Below are positions 1-12,469 of a DNA stretch of 64,000 nt, in pieces. The stretch is from Membranipora membranacea (taxonomy: Eukaryota; Bryozoa; Gymnolaemata; Cheilostomatida; Membraniporidae), in the NCBI GenBank assembly GCA_914767715.1, contig OU612068.1:1924001-1988000 (forward strand). Direction: 5' to 3'. Under the pieces are notes generated by a model. It did not search any database. It worked only from the letters and a program-made list of their open reading frames with translations, and was not told the origin of the DNA. The translations under genes were made by a program, and so were the position numbers. The first letter of the stretch is position 1; each line of letters starts with the position of its first letter.

Positions 1-155
1 TTTTGTCAAATACCGCACTTGGCATTGCTATATCATACAATTTACCAGCAGAATCAGATAGCTATTGGAACGCCTAGCTGACATGATTCTCCAGGGTGTC
101 TTAGAAAGCTCATAAAAAATGAAATCATGAAATTTGATTTATTTTTGTTCCGTAG

Positions 156-976
156 ATTCGACTCAGTGAACAAATACGTCAATGATCCTAATGTGAGACT
201 GGAATTCTATGATTCTGATGAAATCAAAGTGTCAAAGAAAATCGTAAGTGTCCTAAATTTTAAAATGGTCACTAAGATAATTCTTGATGTGAAGTTATTT
301 CTATTTAAAAGTACTATCTATTACCCAAAAAGTCTTATTTTTGTCCCATGAGCCTTGCTTTGTTGAGTTTACAAATCAACTTCCACAACATTTTCCCATT
401 TGGTGTCATGAACATACAATGTTTATCATAGAGAAGCTGTCATTTGTGATTCAGATGTTGAAGGTACAATGTATAATGAGGTGGAAAAAAGAAAGCAAAT
501 TGTAGCTTCACAGACCGCCCACACTAAACCATTCCACTGTTTTTGTAGAGAGAGGTTAGCCAAGCTTACCCAGTAAATAGTACCACCATAATCAAGACTA
601 CTGGTAGATTTTTGACCATCAAGGGAACCAGGAGTGTATCCAAAAGTAAAAACTACAACGTAGAATTTACTATCAGAGGAAGTGAGTATATAGTGGAATT
701 TTGTAGCTGCTTCTATTATCAAATGTGCTGAATTATCAATACGTGGGAGGCATGTGCTATCTTTTCCCCGATATTTTAAACTATATACATTATGGCAAAC
801 CAAAAGTGGTGAAACAAACAAAATAAAATATATGTCAAATACAGCATACTGGTTATAGAACTGGATATTATTATTATTATTATAATTTGTATACTATTTT
901 ACTTAAAGGTTCTGCCACCACTGCTAGATGGAGTGCCCTAGCAGCTACAGTCGTCGTCCTCATGAGATTCATGTAA
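156..976 (+). CDS. Small secreted GPI-type protein, paralogue A (5' part outside window)
   Basis: Exons 156-243, 549-681 and 909-976 (stop TAA) are visible. The signal-peptide exon and the first mature exon lie left of the window. All three exons match in length (88, 133, 68) and phase the last three exons of the paralogue at 2328-4777. The protein carries the family motif RLEFYDSDE in its first visible exon, TTGRFLTIKGTRSV in the next, and ends in ATTARW followed by a hydrophobic stretch and the stop, which looks like a GPI-attachment signal. Splice sites are canonical (TAG acceptor, GTAAGT and GTGAGT donors). Function is unknown. A CUB-like beta-sandwich is possible from the strand pattern, but I cannot confirm it. 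Confidence 0.75.
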
Positions 977-2327
977 ACATGTCCAGCTAAAGCTCATGAC
1001 AAAGCAGCAGTCCATTACATGGGACATAAAGCTATCAATTAAACCAGCCTGGATGATCCACATCAGGAACAACTGTGGATGATATGTTACATACTATACT
1101 CAGCACTGACATTTTCTGCTCCTCTTCCCGTTTGATTTCACAAGGTTTTACAGATTCGATCTGAGATGCAATCCATTTTATTTGTCATGATTCACAGTAA
1201 CTGTCAAGGGTCACAACAAATTGGTACAACTTTTTCTGATTCGTCTTTAGGCTTTCCTGTTGCGTCATCAGAAACTACTGTTTACTTTACATCTTACCAA
1301 GTGAATAATAAATGCGATAAATGTTATTTTGTTCACATACTGTCTTTAGTAATCGCCCTTCCCTGACACAAGGATGCATAACTCGTTCAATAAAGCCATT
1401 GCAGACATACCTCAGCCATAATACAACCAATTTCATTATATGGATGAAATTCTCAACTACCTCACATAAAAAGTAATCTCCATGAGGGGACAACGTCTCT
1501 CCTCTGTGAAACAGTGCCAAGAGTTGGAAATATTGCAGGATTGCTCAAGCTATCAGTTAGCTCGTTAGCTACTGAGACATTGACAAGTCTCAATGACACA
1601 GTTTATATTCAAACAAGAGCACTAGAAGGTCAGGGTAATGCATTCGATCTGAATCCAAGCAGCCATTTCCCGAGTAGGGGCACCCCATTCAGCTGTGAAC
1701 ACTGTGCCAGAAGTACAGGGCAGAGGAGTCCACCCTCTGTCTGAGCAGTAGGCTGAAAACCAGGCAGCCGCACTAACTGCCCTCATTATAAACACATAAC
1801 TGTTATGTATAGTATGTACAAGGCGTAAACATACACATAACTGTTATGTATAGTATGTACAAGGCGTAAACAGAGGGAATTTTTTATCCGTGTTGCTTTC
1901 AAGGATATCCCACCAAATTTAAATTATATAAGAGGAAAAAGTATGATCTCGTTTTTTCATGGAATGAGTAAATCTAAATGCGTTTCAATGCCATCAGCAC
2001 AATTTCCCTCAGATACAATGTGTCACTAATTTTACGATCGCTGGTTGCTATACTTGACGGTTTACTTTGTATTACACTCATCCTTATATCTTAATGTTGT
2101 TTGGCATGCTGAGGAATTAAGGACTAAGGTGGTTATCTAACTCTTTTGGGCACACAAGCCTCTTATTAGTTCTTTTATTAATATGATATCAGTATCACCT
2201 ACTCAGAGCTAAAATAGATAACACAGGCAAATGTCTTAGCACTAGCGGCGGAGGGTCAGTTTAACATCAGACTTTGTTGTAACCTGTTGTCTGTAACCTG
2301 TAACCTCTCGCCTCATACAAAATCAAG
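977..2327. other. Intergenic spacer between paralogues A and B
   Basis: No coding exon is recognised on either strand; open frames here are short and lack splice-compatible partners. A possible poly(A) signal AATAAA for paralogue A sits at 1307-1312, about 330 bases after its stop. A tandem duplication occupies 1792-1871. Confidence 0.5.
1792..1871. repeat. Two-copy tandem repeat, 41-base unit
   Basis: The unit beginning ACACATAACTGTTATGTATA and ending GGCGTAAAC occurs at 1792-1830 and again, apparently identical, at 1833-1871, separated by AT. Identity of the copies implies a recent duplication. Confidence 0.9.
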
Positions 2328-4777
2328 ATGAAGTCTGTGTTTTTATTTGCTGCTGTGATTGCTCTCACATTGGCAGGTGAGTTTTGTAGAGAAATGACAA
2401 GAAATATGAAAAGGTGATTTATTTAAGAAACAGTTTTTGACTAATTATCTTTCACACCACGCACTGTCATGTAGCTGCAGCTTTTTAATAGTTATTTTAG
2501 TAACATGATAAACTCTAACCCACTGCTTTTCACAGTCACACATTAACATTGTTTTTGTGTTATTTCTAAATTTTGTTGGTTAAATGTTGGTCAAAATCTA
2601 AAGGTGTTAAATGTTGGTCAAAATCTAAAGGTCTGCCTCAGTCCGAAGACTGAGAGCTAATGATGCACCAAGGGTGTGGCTGCAGTATCGGCCTTACCAA
2701 GATGCAATCACGACTTCGAACTCAGGGCCCCTTACAATGAGGTACTTTTATACCGACTTAAATACTTCTTACTCCTAAACTAAAGTAATGTAATTTAGAA
2801 AATAGAGGGAACTTTTATATTCAAAATTTCATTTTGACTTTTAGACAGTAAGGTCAGTTTCAACAGTGTCGATAAGTGCGGAACCAGTAAAAAGGACTAC
2901 ACCAGAATAATAACATCGAGTGATATACTCAATGTCCAGTTCAGAAAGCCCACTACATCACTACAGCATCTAGTCATCAAGGATGAATGTCAGATGAAGT
3001 TCTCCATTATCTCAATCTCCAAACCCAGGCTTGAAGTCAGGTAAGAATCATTGAGGGCAGACCAATCAAATAACTCAATGGGCATAAGGGATTACAGTGA
3101 GAGTATTCAACTCCAGAGCCAGAGATCCTACTATCCCTGGATTTGCCACTAGAGTATTAAAAAAAAATCATACATCATGAAAATAAACAAGCCATTTTTC
3201 CAGGATGGATGTTGTTCAGACTGCATGATTGCTGATAGAAAGGAGCATAGGTGCTGCGAGAAAATAAGGTGTAATTTTATTAAAAAATTATCTACTCATA
3301 CACAGCCAAGACACCCTCGAAGAAGCCATATATATTACATACCCATACCCTAAGGATTAGGTCGCATATGCCTGAGAAATAGCTAACCTCATTCTATTCC
3401 TCTGCATCATATAAATTATCAATTATAAATTATCACTTCGATAGCCAAGATTTAGTCCTAATTTAAATTAAGTCGCCTTCAAACAAGTCAAACTAAATTT
3501 TAGCTTACATTTATTCCTCTAGGGTAGCCCACCTTCAAATGAGTGTTACATCATTCTGTCTAATGTTTTTACTCCACTGCTTATATAAAGAATAAATTGT
3601 GCACACTAGAACAAGTTTGTTCCCTCTGTGGTGTTGGAGTGATATTGCTAACGTCAGGTGTTGAGGTCGAGCTTTTTAAATGCCAACAAACTTGTTGTTA
3701 TACGCACTAACTCAGACTTTTTCCTGTATTCTATAATTTGTATCATTTACAGATTTGACTCCATAAACAAATATGTCAATGATCCGAACGTCAGACTGGA
3801 GTTCTATGACTCTGATGAGGTCAAAGTATCCAAGAAAATCGTAAGTGTTGGTAGCTTGGATAAAACTTGATGTGATGATATGACCAACTTGGACCTTGCC
3901 ACTTATGTCAGCACCAGTGCCTTTCCATTTCATGTCAGCATCAAGAACTTAAAGTTTCTAAATCGAAAGTTTGATGAGTGAATCAAAAAGAGTTTTGTTA
4001 TATCTTGATGCTATATTTTATTTTGTCATCTTTTTTTATTCTTATATAATTTTCTCTAGGTAACAGGTATTTGATAATAATATCCATTACTTTTTAACTC
4101 ATAACCAGCTTGGGTTTAAATTTTTAGAGGGAGGTGAGCAAAGCTTACCCCATAAATGGTACCACCATAATCAAGACTACTGGTAGCTTCCTGACCATCA
4201 AAGGAATCAGGAGTGTGAAGGACAGTACTAATTACAATGTGGAGTTCACCATAAGAGCAAGTACGTGCCTGCAAGCAAACATTCATCTGAAAATAACTCA
4301 CCATTATCTAAGAGGACATTCATTTGAAAATGATTCATCCAAAAAAATTCTAGCGCTTTAAAAAATGACAACCGTTGCACAAGGCTAGGTTGACTTGACC
4401 CCCATTATTCCGATATAAGAAACTGAACAATTAGTTTGTGTTCTATGAGGTTAGACAAACGATCAGAAAGGGCCAGAAGGCGCCATGGTTCTCTATTGTT
4501 CTCTAAGAATCACTTTACACATTTGAGGCCTATTCAGGTACTATAATGTAGCTATTACAAATCAGTGTTAAAACCATATCATAAGATAGGGGCCAAGGGT
4601 CATTGTTGCGGTGAGCGATTGGAGCTTTTTCTCATTTAGTCAGAATTTCGCTACAGAACCAAAGGCAGAGATAACGATTGGCTAATACTGATACTTTGTT
4701 TTTTTTCAGGTTCCGCAACAACAGCCAGATGGAGCCTGGTAGCAGCTTCTGTCGCTGCTATAATAAGATTCCTCTAA
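2328..4777 (+). CDS. Small secreted GPI-type protein, paralogue B (complete)
   Basis: Five exons: 2328-2376, 2845-3040, 3753-3840, 4128-4260, 4710-4777. They give a 177-residue protein. Residues 1-16 form a signal peptide (MKSVFLFAAVIALTLA), and the next codon is split by the first intron. The mature part has two cysteines (DKCG and DECQM) that could pair, the motif RLEFYDSDE, one N-glycosylation sequon (NGT), and the TTGSFLTIKG motif. The last exon encodes SSATTARW followed by a short hydrophobic tail ending RFL, which is typical of a GPI-attachment signal with small residues at the cleavage site. Intron phases are 1, 2, 0, 1 and are shared with the copies on both sides. The protein is presumably tethered to the outer cell surface. 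No known family is recognised; a CUB-like fold is only a guess. Confidence 0.85.
2579..2632. repeat. Two-copy tandem repeat, 27-base unit, in intron 1 of paralogue B
   Basis: The unit GTTAAATGTTGGTCAAAATC plus AAAGGT is present twice head to tail without visible mismatch, inside the first intron of the gene. Confidence 0.85.
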
Positions 4778-4943
4778 ATATATTTAAAACCTACAAACAC
4801 ATGAAGACATTGTCAGCAGCCTCTCCAAACTAAGACAGTGCCTAAACACAGGAACAATTGACAAAGAAGAAAAAGTTAACAGCATTAACTTGCGCAATGT
4901 ATCAAAGGATGTAGCCGTCATTTAAATTTTTGCCTATATACGA

Positions 4944-4949
4944 AATAAA
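4944..4949 (+). terminator. Candidate poly(A) signal of paralogue B
   Basis: AATAAA lies 167 bases after the stop codon of paralogue B. It is the first canonical hexamer downstream on the plus strand. No transcript evidence is available. Confidence 0.4.
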
Positions 4950-5469
4950 TGATACTATAAATAATATTTTGATATAGTTTAAAATCTGTGATACATTTCT
5001 ATTTGTTTTATAAAAGAAACTATGTCGCTGTTTTACTAGAACTATAAATACTGTACTAAATATAGAACTGAAAATAATGGTAATACTACTGTTCGCCAAT
5101 GGATTAGCTGGACTAGAAAACAAGCTATAGCCAAATCTAGTAAGGTCCCTCTTGCAGTGTCTTCTCCAAGCTGGAAAGAGATTAAATCTGTTCGTTTAGT
5201 TGAAGAAATCAAATTTATACTTAATTTCTAGGGTGAGAGATAAAAAAAGCCCTACAAATTTGGCATTCAAACTCACTTTCTAACCTTTGATGTTGCTCTA
5301 GCATATCCCTGTCTTCCCTATGTCGAACCAAGCTGCACACCGTATAGCTGAGAGAACTCGCCTGCACACAATGGAATGATGCTGATCAACGGAATCAGGG
5401 ACAGGGTTTATTAGAGGATATGAAGGAGTTGAACACTCTCGTGATAGCAGGACCAAGATATTTGCAGAA

Positions 5470-5832
5470 TACCCTATAGGAGTTTAGTTTTCGTGGCATT
5501 TAGGATTCGCTTTTCGCGTTTTTGCCTAAGTAGCGAAATTGTATGATAGCGGAAATTACTTCCTAAGCAATAAACACCACTCAGTTTCATAAAAAATGTA
5601 AAATTATACAGGAATACACCTGATTTACACATGCATGGCAGTGTGGTGTAGTGGTCTAAGTGTCTGCCTTGCAACCAGATGTTGAGTTATGCCCTGGGTT
5701 CGAATCCCGGCATGGACAGTTTTTTTAATTTTTGCTAGTAAGCCTACTCGCGAAATTTAGTGTATCTTAAATTAAACTCACTCACCATAGAAGCGAAATT
5801 AAACTCTAGCTAAATTAAACTCCTATAGGGTA
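5470..5832. mobile_element. MITE with TA flanks carrying a tRNA-like sequence
   Basis: The left end CCCTATAGGAGTTTA at 5472 is matched by its exact reverse complement TAAACTCCTATAGGG at the right end (finishing at 5830). Both ends are flanked by TA, the target duplication of Tc1/mariner-type elements. Subterminal sequence repeats short motifs such as GCGAAATT. The element is about 359 bases with no coding capacity. It fills the middle of the otherwise featureless 4778-6671 spacer between paralogues B and C. Confidence 0.75.
5637..5720 (+). other. tRNA-like / Pol III promoter-like sequence inside the MITE
   Basis: An A-box-like TGGTGTAGTGG at 5644-5654 and a perfect B box GGTTCGAATCC at 5697-5707 are at tRNA spacing. 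The T-arm (CTGGG, loop TTCGAAT, CCCGG) folds. The anticodon arm (TCTG/CAGA) presents loop CTTGCAA with anticodon TGC (Ala-type), but its last pair is C-C. The acceptor strands do not pair well, and the downstream T-run follows closely. It looks like a tRNA-derived or degenerate tRNA sequence and not a functional tRNA gene. Confidence 0.5.
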
Positions 5833-6671
5833 GTTACATAACTTTTGGAATTTTGCCATCAGGCCAGGCACCTGTCTCAGGGTTGACATATTTCAGAGTT
5901 TTAAGACATTGTCATCAAAAATCTCTAGTGTTGCAGCAGTTTTAACACGAACGTCCAAGGTGCTTCGATAATGATAATTGTGTGCGTCATGTGTTAACTT
6001 GTTTTAACAGCACTGAGATGTGTATAGGTAATAAACAGAGTTTCTTCATATCCGGCCATGGTTTGGCTGGTTCATTATCTAGGTGCTGTTGAAATGTGGT
6101 TAGTCCTATTTTGTATTTCTGGTTTTTTTTACTTCTTTTTGGACATGTGTAATTATTGAGGTTGTATGTAATATTTATTGGCATCAAAGAGCATCTCATG
6201 TGAGTTGGTTTTCGTCAAAGTATCATAAAAAAGAGCCATAATGCAAGAAAGCCAAAATGCCAAATATTGTTTTGAAGAGAGGATATTGAACATAGCTGCA
6301 CAGTTTTGGCATACTGAATGTGGATTATTATATTTTCCATCATTAGATATTTCGTAAGATAGATAAATTAGATATAATATTTTGACCAAACCAGATGTGA
6401 TGAAGGCGCTATGCAATGTGTGCTCTTAGCTGCGCGCCAAATAATTGTGCAGGAAGCAGGCAAAAGAGGTGTCTATTCCTTATTTACCAAAACACAAAGT
6501 ACATCTTGGGTGCTGCAACATCAGGTATGATAGCTTATCTCAAGTAACTATGCGAATCGTTCTATCTAAATAATCCTCAGAGTGGTACTGTGACTTACAA
6601 CGCTAACAAGGGTAGAAGATAACTAGGAGCCCAAGCCAGCTATCCAACAGTAACCCCTCTGCAGCTTTATA

Positions 6672-8525
6672 ATGAGGACTATACTGGTGGTTCTTGTTGC
6701 CTTAATTGGTCTCTCTTTGGCAGCAGGTGAGTGCAGATTCTGAGATTTAATCTTTTGTTTGACAAGATTTATAAAAAATATAATTATTTATTTCCATGTC
6801 CCGACCTTTTGCTCTCTGTCTTTAACTCTCAATAGGACTTGATAGCAAAGGATTTAGACCGACAGTTTTTATGTCTATAAAAACAGTATAAAAACAGTTG
6901 ATAGTATTTCCATCGAATCATTGGATTTTCTGTATAAGTAGAGCAATCACAATGAGCGCAGTTTTACGATCAAATCATGAAAATCACTTCGCTTGTAGAC
7001 TTAATCAACTTCAACAGCAATGATTACTGTGAGAAGAATAAGAAGTACAAGAAGCAGGTATCAAGTGATGAAATACTAAACCTCGAGTTCAAGCCGCAGA
7101 GTGACAACTTCGGAGCTTCATTGAACAATTTTTTCGATACCCTCGAAGAAGACTGTGAGATGCGCTTCTGGACACTTTCCTTTACAGAGCCAAGACTTCA
7201 AGTCAGGTAAGGTAACTCACTAAATTTTTTCAACATTCTCCAGTAATGTTTACACTTGGTTTATAAATCCTAACAATAATAATAAATTCATGCTTTCGTT
7301 TAAAAGGTAATGGCCTCAACATCCATAGTCAACATAGTTTACTGATAAATGATTTGCAGATACTGGATTTGGTGCTCGAAAATCCTTCAAATAGTTTTGT
7401 AAAGTAGAGATCCCCATTCTGCTTTTACTGTGTACTCAGAAAAAAGCCATAGACTTGTCTTTTTCCCATTTTTCACTGCAAAAAATATATTGATGAATGC
7501 ATTGAAGCCCAAATCTGAATCTTCTTTGGTATTATATTTTAGGTTTGACTCTATGGATAGAATGATTAATGAGGACCGTGTTAAATTAGAGTTTTATGAC
7601 TCTGATGGTGTGAAATTCTCAAAACTTATCGTAAGTTAGACATGAATCATTTTTATTGAAAAATATAGGTACGTCATTTAATTCTCTAAAATCCAATAAC
7701 TTGCACTTTTTCAAATTACAGTATGTATGTTTTTTTTCTCGAACGACGTCAACATATCTTCACACTCTTATAACATTGTTTATAGCGAGAGGTCAGCAAG
7801 GATAAGCCTCTGAGGTCAAACGACACGATCACAACAACCGGAAGCTTCCTGACCATCAAAGGATTCAGAGATATCAAGAAAAGTAAAAACTACAAAGTGG
7901 CTATGAACATCCGTACTGTCAGTAAGTACTGTTTGAGTCTAATGCATAGACATGTGTTTTGTCTATGGTCTTATGACTCGATATAATCCCCATACGATAT
8001 TGGTGGTTAAAATTATAATGTGTCTATGTACCTGCATACATACATTATTCTCATTTTCAAGGAGCTCCATACTGGTGTTATACCTGCTGAACCTCTTTAA
8101 TCAGCCTGTCAACCCCTAAAACAATCCCTGCCGAGCCTAAACCCTACAAGAAAATGCTGAATACCATTACAGAAGTACTCAAATAAAAAGGCGGCTTAGC
8201 TTGTTAAATCTTCCACGCTGTTCTTGTCTGAAAAATTCACTCAACGGCAACCATTCTTGTCAGACTCAACGTTAAAGCTAATTTTGATCCGAAATGAAAT
8301 TGAAACAACATCTGGTCATTTAAACAAGGGCTTATTTTGCGAAACATTCTTATCGGATAAGATTTATGCCAGAAAAAATCTCAAAGGTCATCATAAACTA
8401 GCGCTGTAGTAAAAAAGCAAGCCTAAAAATCTGTCTCTCTTATCTGATTTTCAGGTTCTGCACAAGCTGTCCAATGGAGTCTGATGGCCGCTCTCATAGC
8501 CATGGTGACCCAGGTTATAGTTTAG
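6672..8525 (+). CDS. Small secreted GPI-type protein, paralogue C (complete)
   Basis: Five exons: 6672-6726, 6999-7206, 7543-7630, 7786-7921, 8455-8525. They encode 185 residues with the same intron phases as paralogue B. The signal peptide is MRTILVVLVALIGLSLAA. Two cysteines (NDYCEKN, EEDCEM) occupy the positions seen in B. The motifs LEFYDSDG and TTGSFLTIKG are kept. The last exon begins SSAQAVQW and ends in a hydrophobic stretch with TQVIV before the stop, again a GPI-type tail. C is clearly more diverged from A and B than those two are from each other, so it probably reflects an older duplication. Function unknown. Confidence 0.85.
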
Positions 8526-9338
8526 TATGGATGTTCTTCGGCGAAACATACCTAAAATTGATTCATTAAATCGAGTAAACAGCTTCAGTAATCAAGAGCA
8601 ATTCACTGGACTATAGATATATATGAGTTTTAGAATCAACCCAGGTTTCAACTTTTGAGTTTAGATTATAGATTTGCCTGCTACAATTTCATTGTGCTAC
8701 GTTTTACAACACATAATAGATTAAACTAAAATGACATTTCTGTTTTTTCTCTTCACACAATACCAACACTGTATTCTATAATGTCACCCATGATGTTTGA
8801 AATGTGCACAATGCAATAACGGAAGGGCAAAATTTAAATACTCTGCTTAGTGTGCGTCCCACTCGATTGGTGTTATCAGTTTATATGGGTATAGAGCCTG
8901 ATAGTAAATACCAGACTTAAGTTACCGCCCCTTGTTTATCAGCACGAAGAGGAGATAAAATAGACTGTGGGTGGGCTTATTCATACAAAGAGGGAGTTCA
9001 ATTCATCATATCTACAAATAGTTCAGATCACTTGACCCCTGACAAACACGGCCAGAGTTCAAGTTATATGTTTATGATAAATGATTTTTTATCCCAACAC
9101 CAAAATAAGTTGATCAAGAACAAGACTTAGGACTATATTCAGCCAATATTATTGATGAATCTATTGATAAGAAAATCAGTCAAACATTTTTCTGGCAAAA
9201 TGGACTTTTATTCATACTGTAAAGTGATGAGATGATCAATATGAAAACAAGGTATACCCTCTCAGAACAATGCTTAGATTTTCAAACATACATGTTCACA
9301 AATTGGAGTTGAATTGATGAAAGTATAAGATTGACATG
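8526..9338. other. Convergent intergenic spacer; minus-strand poly(A) signal
   Basis: No gene is seen. TTTATT at 9207-9212 reads AATAAA on the minus strand, 127 bases after the stop of the LRRC46-like gene, and is a plausible poly(A) signal for it. Confidence 0.5.
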
Positions 9339-12300
9339 TTATCGGTGAGTCCTACGCTTTGCAGATTGTTTAGGTACTCCTGGTGATTGTATTGGCCTTG
9401 ATGACTCATATGAGGTATTGTCAAAACGGCTAGAGTTTGGCCTTGATGAGAATGCACCTTGTTCTACAGCACGCCGCCCATCAGGCGATGCTGATAACTC
9501 TGTAGACACATGAGAAGGACTGACTATGTCAAGTTCATCATCATTATGTCTGTTATCTCTAACATGATAAACAGTCAAGTCTGATGTGTTCATATTGTGT
9601 GCTAATTCTGACATGTTATCACCTACTAGCATCATATTAGACATCTTCATCTGGCTCAGTCTAAAGGACGCATCAGTATTATCATAGTTTGGCTCAGTCA
9701 GGTTGCCTGCAGGTTGTGTACGCTCAGATGTTGTGTTACCTGTAGTAGGTCTTGAGTTGTCTGTGTCAGGACTATCCATCCTAGATGATATTCTTGAAGC
9801 TGGATTTGAATCCACTGAAATATGACCTTCATATTTAATCTTTTCCAAGTTCATCATTTTAGTCTTGTGCTGCTCAAACACTTGCTGTATCCGAGATTGG
9901 CATCTTATGAACATGTCTGACGACAAATTATCAAATACTCCTAAAATATACAACAAAAATAAATTCGAGACGTCACACAAAATGACTCTGATTTTGACCA
10001 GTCAATTTGTGGTGACCATAACCCTGTTTTTAGCAAAGGGTTCACAGCATCATGTTCAAGCATCAGAAATGGGAAACAGAAATTCTTAGTTTAGGAGAAC
10101 AACCCCAAACAGATCTTATAAAAGGAGCCCCACACTTTGACCACTTCATTAGGCCAACCAAGAGGTTGTGTAATAATACTTTCACACATACTTAGTGACT
10201 GATCAACTACTAGTAATCTTGTGACTGTTGTGTTAAAGATATTCTAATAATCAAACTCAATGTTTCATTACTCTTCGATAACTTATAATTGTAAGTTTGA
10301 GGCAAAATTTAGATCCAATGTGAGAGCCAGTTGACACTACACCATTAATTAAATAATGCCAACCCGAAGGTAGCTGATAGTCATACCTATTATCTGAGCC
10401 TCGAATGGTTTGCTCGGATCATAAGCTGCTGCTCCCACATCCTCAGTATCGCTCTCATCTTCTGAGTCACTGATGACATCGTGACCTGCTGATCTTCTCT
10501 CCTCTAATGTCAGCGGGTCATCATCCAGTTGTGATAAGTGTACGCAGTGTCTGAGAATAGACTCTCTATATCCTGGCTTTGACTGACACGGATTACCAGC
10601 CAAGGATAGGATCACAAGTGATTTAGGTAAATCCTCTGTAAAAGAAATGCGAAAAATAAAGACGCATCATTCTGCAATTTGACAAAAAATACTTCCAGAA
10701 CAGTGGATGAACAAATTTACTCAAATTGTTAGATCCTTTCAATCTGTTGCTAGGGCTTAATGCTCCAAATTCAACCAGCAAAAAAAACCAGATAATACTA
10801 TTTATTGTTAACAGTATACTATTACAGGAGTTGTCTTCTTAATATCAATGAAAGCATAACTCCGTAAAGCAGATATACCGTACAGGGCACAGGTCACCGA
10901 AGCAGGTGCTTGTGTTTGTGTTCAGAAATCAGCAAAGGTATATCTCAAGCCTTACCAACATCCAAATCTCGAATAGAATTGTGAGACAAATCAAGGAATC
11001 CTATCTTTGTGTCCTGTATATTCTGTACGGCTTGTATTTTGTTGTGGCTCAAAGTCAGGAATCGGAGCCCGGTCAGTGTCTCAAGGCCCTCAATCTCAGA
11101 TATCTCATTCTATATAAGATTGAGATAAGGAAAATTAGTATTTCTAATCTGTCATCGTATAAACAAAATATGTCACTGGGATAAGAATGGTGTGAACTTA
11201 AAACTTTGTACACATGATAACGTAACGATCAAACTTGACATCGAGTCATGCAGATTTCAAAATAATCAATCAGAAAAATGACGAAGTAAATATACAGACA
11301 TGCTGGAGATAAAGGTTCCGTACGTTGCTTCCAAACAACTCAAGACCATCTATATTCTGAATGTTCTCCCGATCTAACCTGACGTGGGTCACATTGTTAA
11401 GCTGATCAATTCTGAAATAAAAGTAGAGAAAATGGATCAAACTGTACTGTCGAACTATCATCAAAGACAAGATGCAAAGCCAGTGATTGAGTTTAAAGTT
11501 ATCGGTTACATACGTGTTATCCCATTATCAAACACATTCTTGAGCATATGAACTAATATTGCCACTCTGTTCATTGCGCGCAGCATTATGATGATTACTC
11601 TTGAATAAGTGCACTAAAGATGGTGGTGTGATGCCATAAATTATTGCCATGAGTTCGCTGGTTCAGATGCTATGACAAAATTGGCACTATCGTGTGATTC
11701 ACAGCAGAAAGGAAGCTACTTACATCTCTGCAGGTTTGATCCCATTCTGAGTACCAGACAAACATCTCTGAGCTAGTAGAGACAGGTTTATTGTGTGTGC
11801 TTTCTTACGCGCTGCAGGCATTTCCATAGAAACATCTTTGAAAACAATGAACATTTATTATTGAAACAATTGTGTTTATCAAAATATGATGAGTAATATA
11901 ATAGCTTATTTCAACAGTATCCCCACATCAAGTATCTATTATATGAGCTTTGTACCTGAGTTATTTATTTTGTCGCTACTTGCACTAGTTCCCTCACTTG
12001 CACAACAATGTTGCAAAAAAGCGCAAAGAAAACCTTTGGCTAACAAAACAGCTCATACCCAATGAACACAGAATGACATTAAGCCTCGATTAACTCAAAT
12101 ATATTCAATATATTAAATTTAAAGCTTCCTGGAGAATAAGTTAAAATATTAACTTGATAGAATCATTGCTGTATAAACTTGTATGTATCATTGCTGTATG
12201 GACTGTATCTATAAAAATGATCAACAAACTGAAAGTACTGTATCAATACCTAGCTCATTATGATACTCAGCACTCATCAGGTCATGGTACTGGTCTGGAT

Positions 12301-12469
12301 CCTTTTGTTCATCTTGCTGCTGTGATGAAGAGGACTCCTTAACCCTTGGTGATTTTTTCTTTGATCTGGTTTTCTTTATACCTGATCCACTACCAGGCTG
12401 AGGACCTTTGTTGTTAGATGCTGGAGCTTTGGATTTGGTGCCTCCTGGTTTGATTGAAGCCTTGTTCAT
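9339..12469 (-). CDS. LRRC46: Leucine-rich repeat protein, LRRC46-like
   Basis: Six exons on the minus strand: 12469-12250, 11835-11724, 11411-11300, 11109-10956, 10635-10387, 9940-9339. They give 482 residues and all phases match. The order is: a lysine/serine-rich N-terminus (residues 1-75); an INLSLLAQRCL segment; then SDS22-type leucine-rich repeats (THVRLDRENIQNIDGL, NLYLQHNEISEIEGLETL, FLTLSHNKIQAV, FLDLSHNSIRDL, ILSLAGNPC) closed by a cap with GYRESIL. A low-complexity acidic and then polar C-terminal tail follows. The HVRLDRE, LYLQ and GYRE signatures fit LRRC46, a ciliary/flagellar protein family. The protein is longer than the roughly 320-residue vertebrate form because of both tails. 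It is a binding scaffold with no catalytic motif. Confidence 0.8.

Noticed and set aside
1514-1744. 76-codon plus-strand frame as a small gene
   Set aside because: No signal, domain, splice context or paralogue; consistent with chance.
5637-5720. A functional tRNA-Ala(TGC) gene
   Set aside because: The acceptor stem does not pair and the anticodon stem has a C-C mismatch, so only a tRNA-like sequence is claimed.
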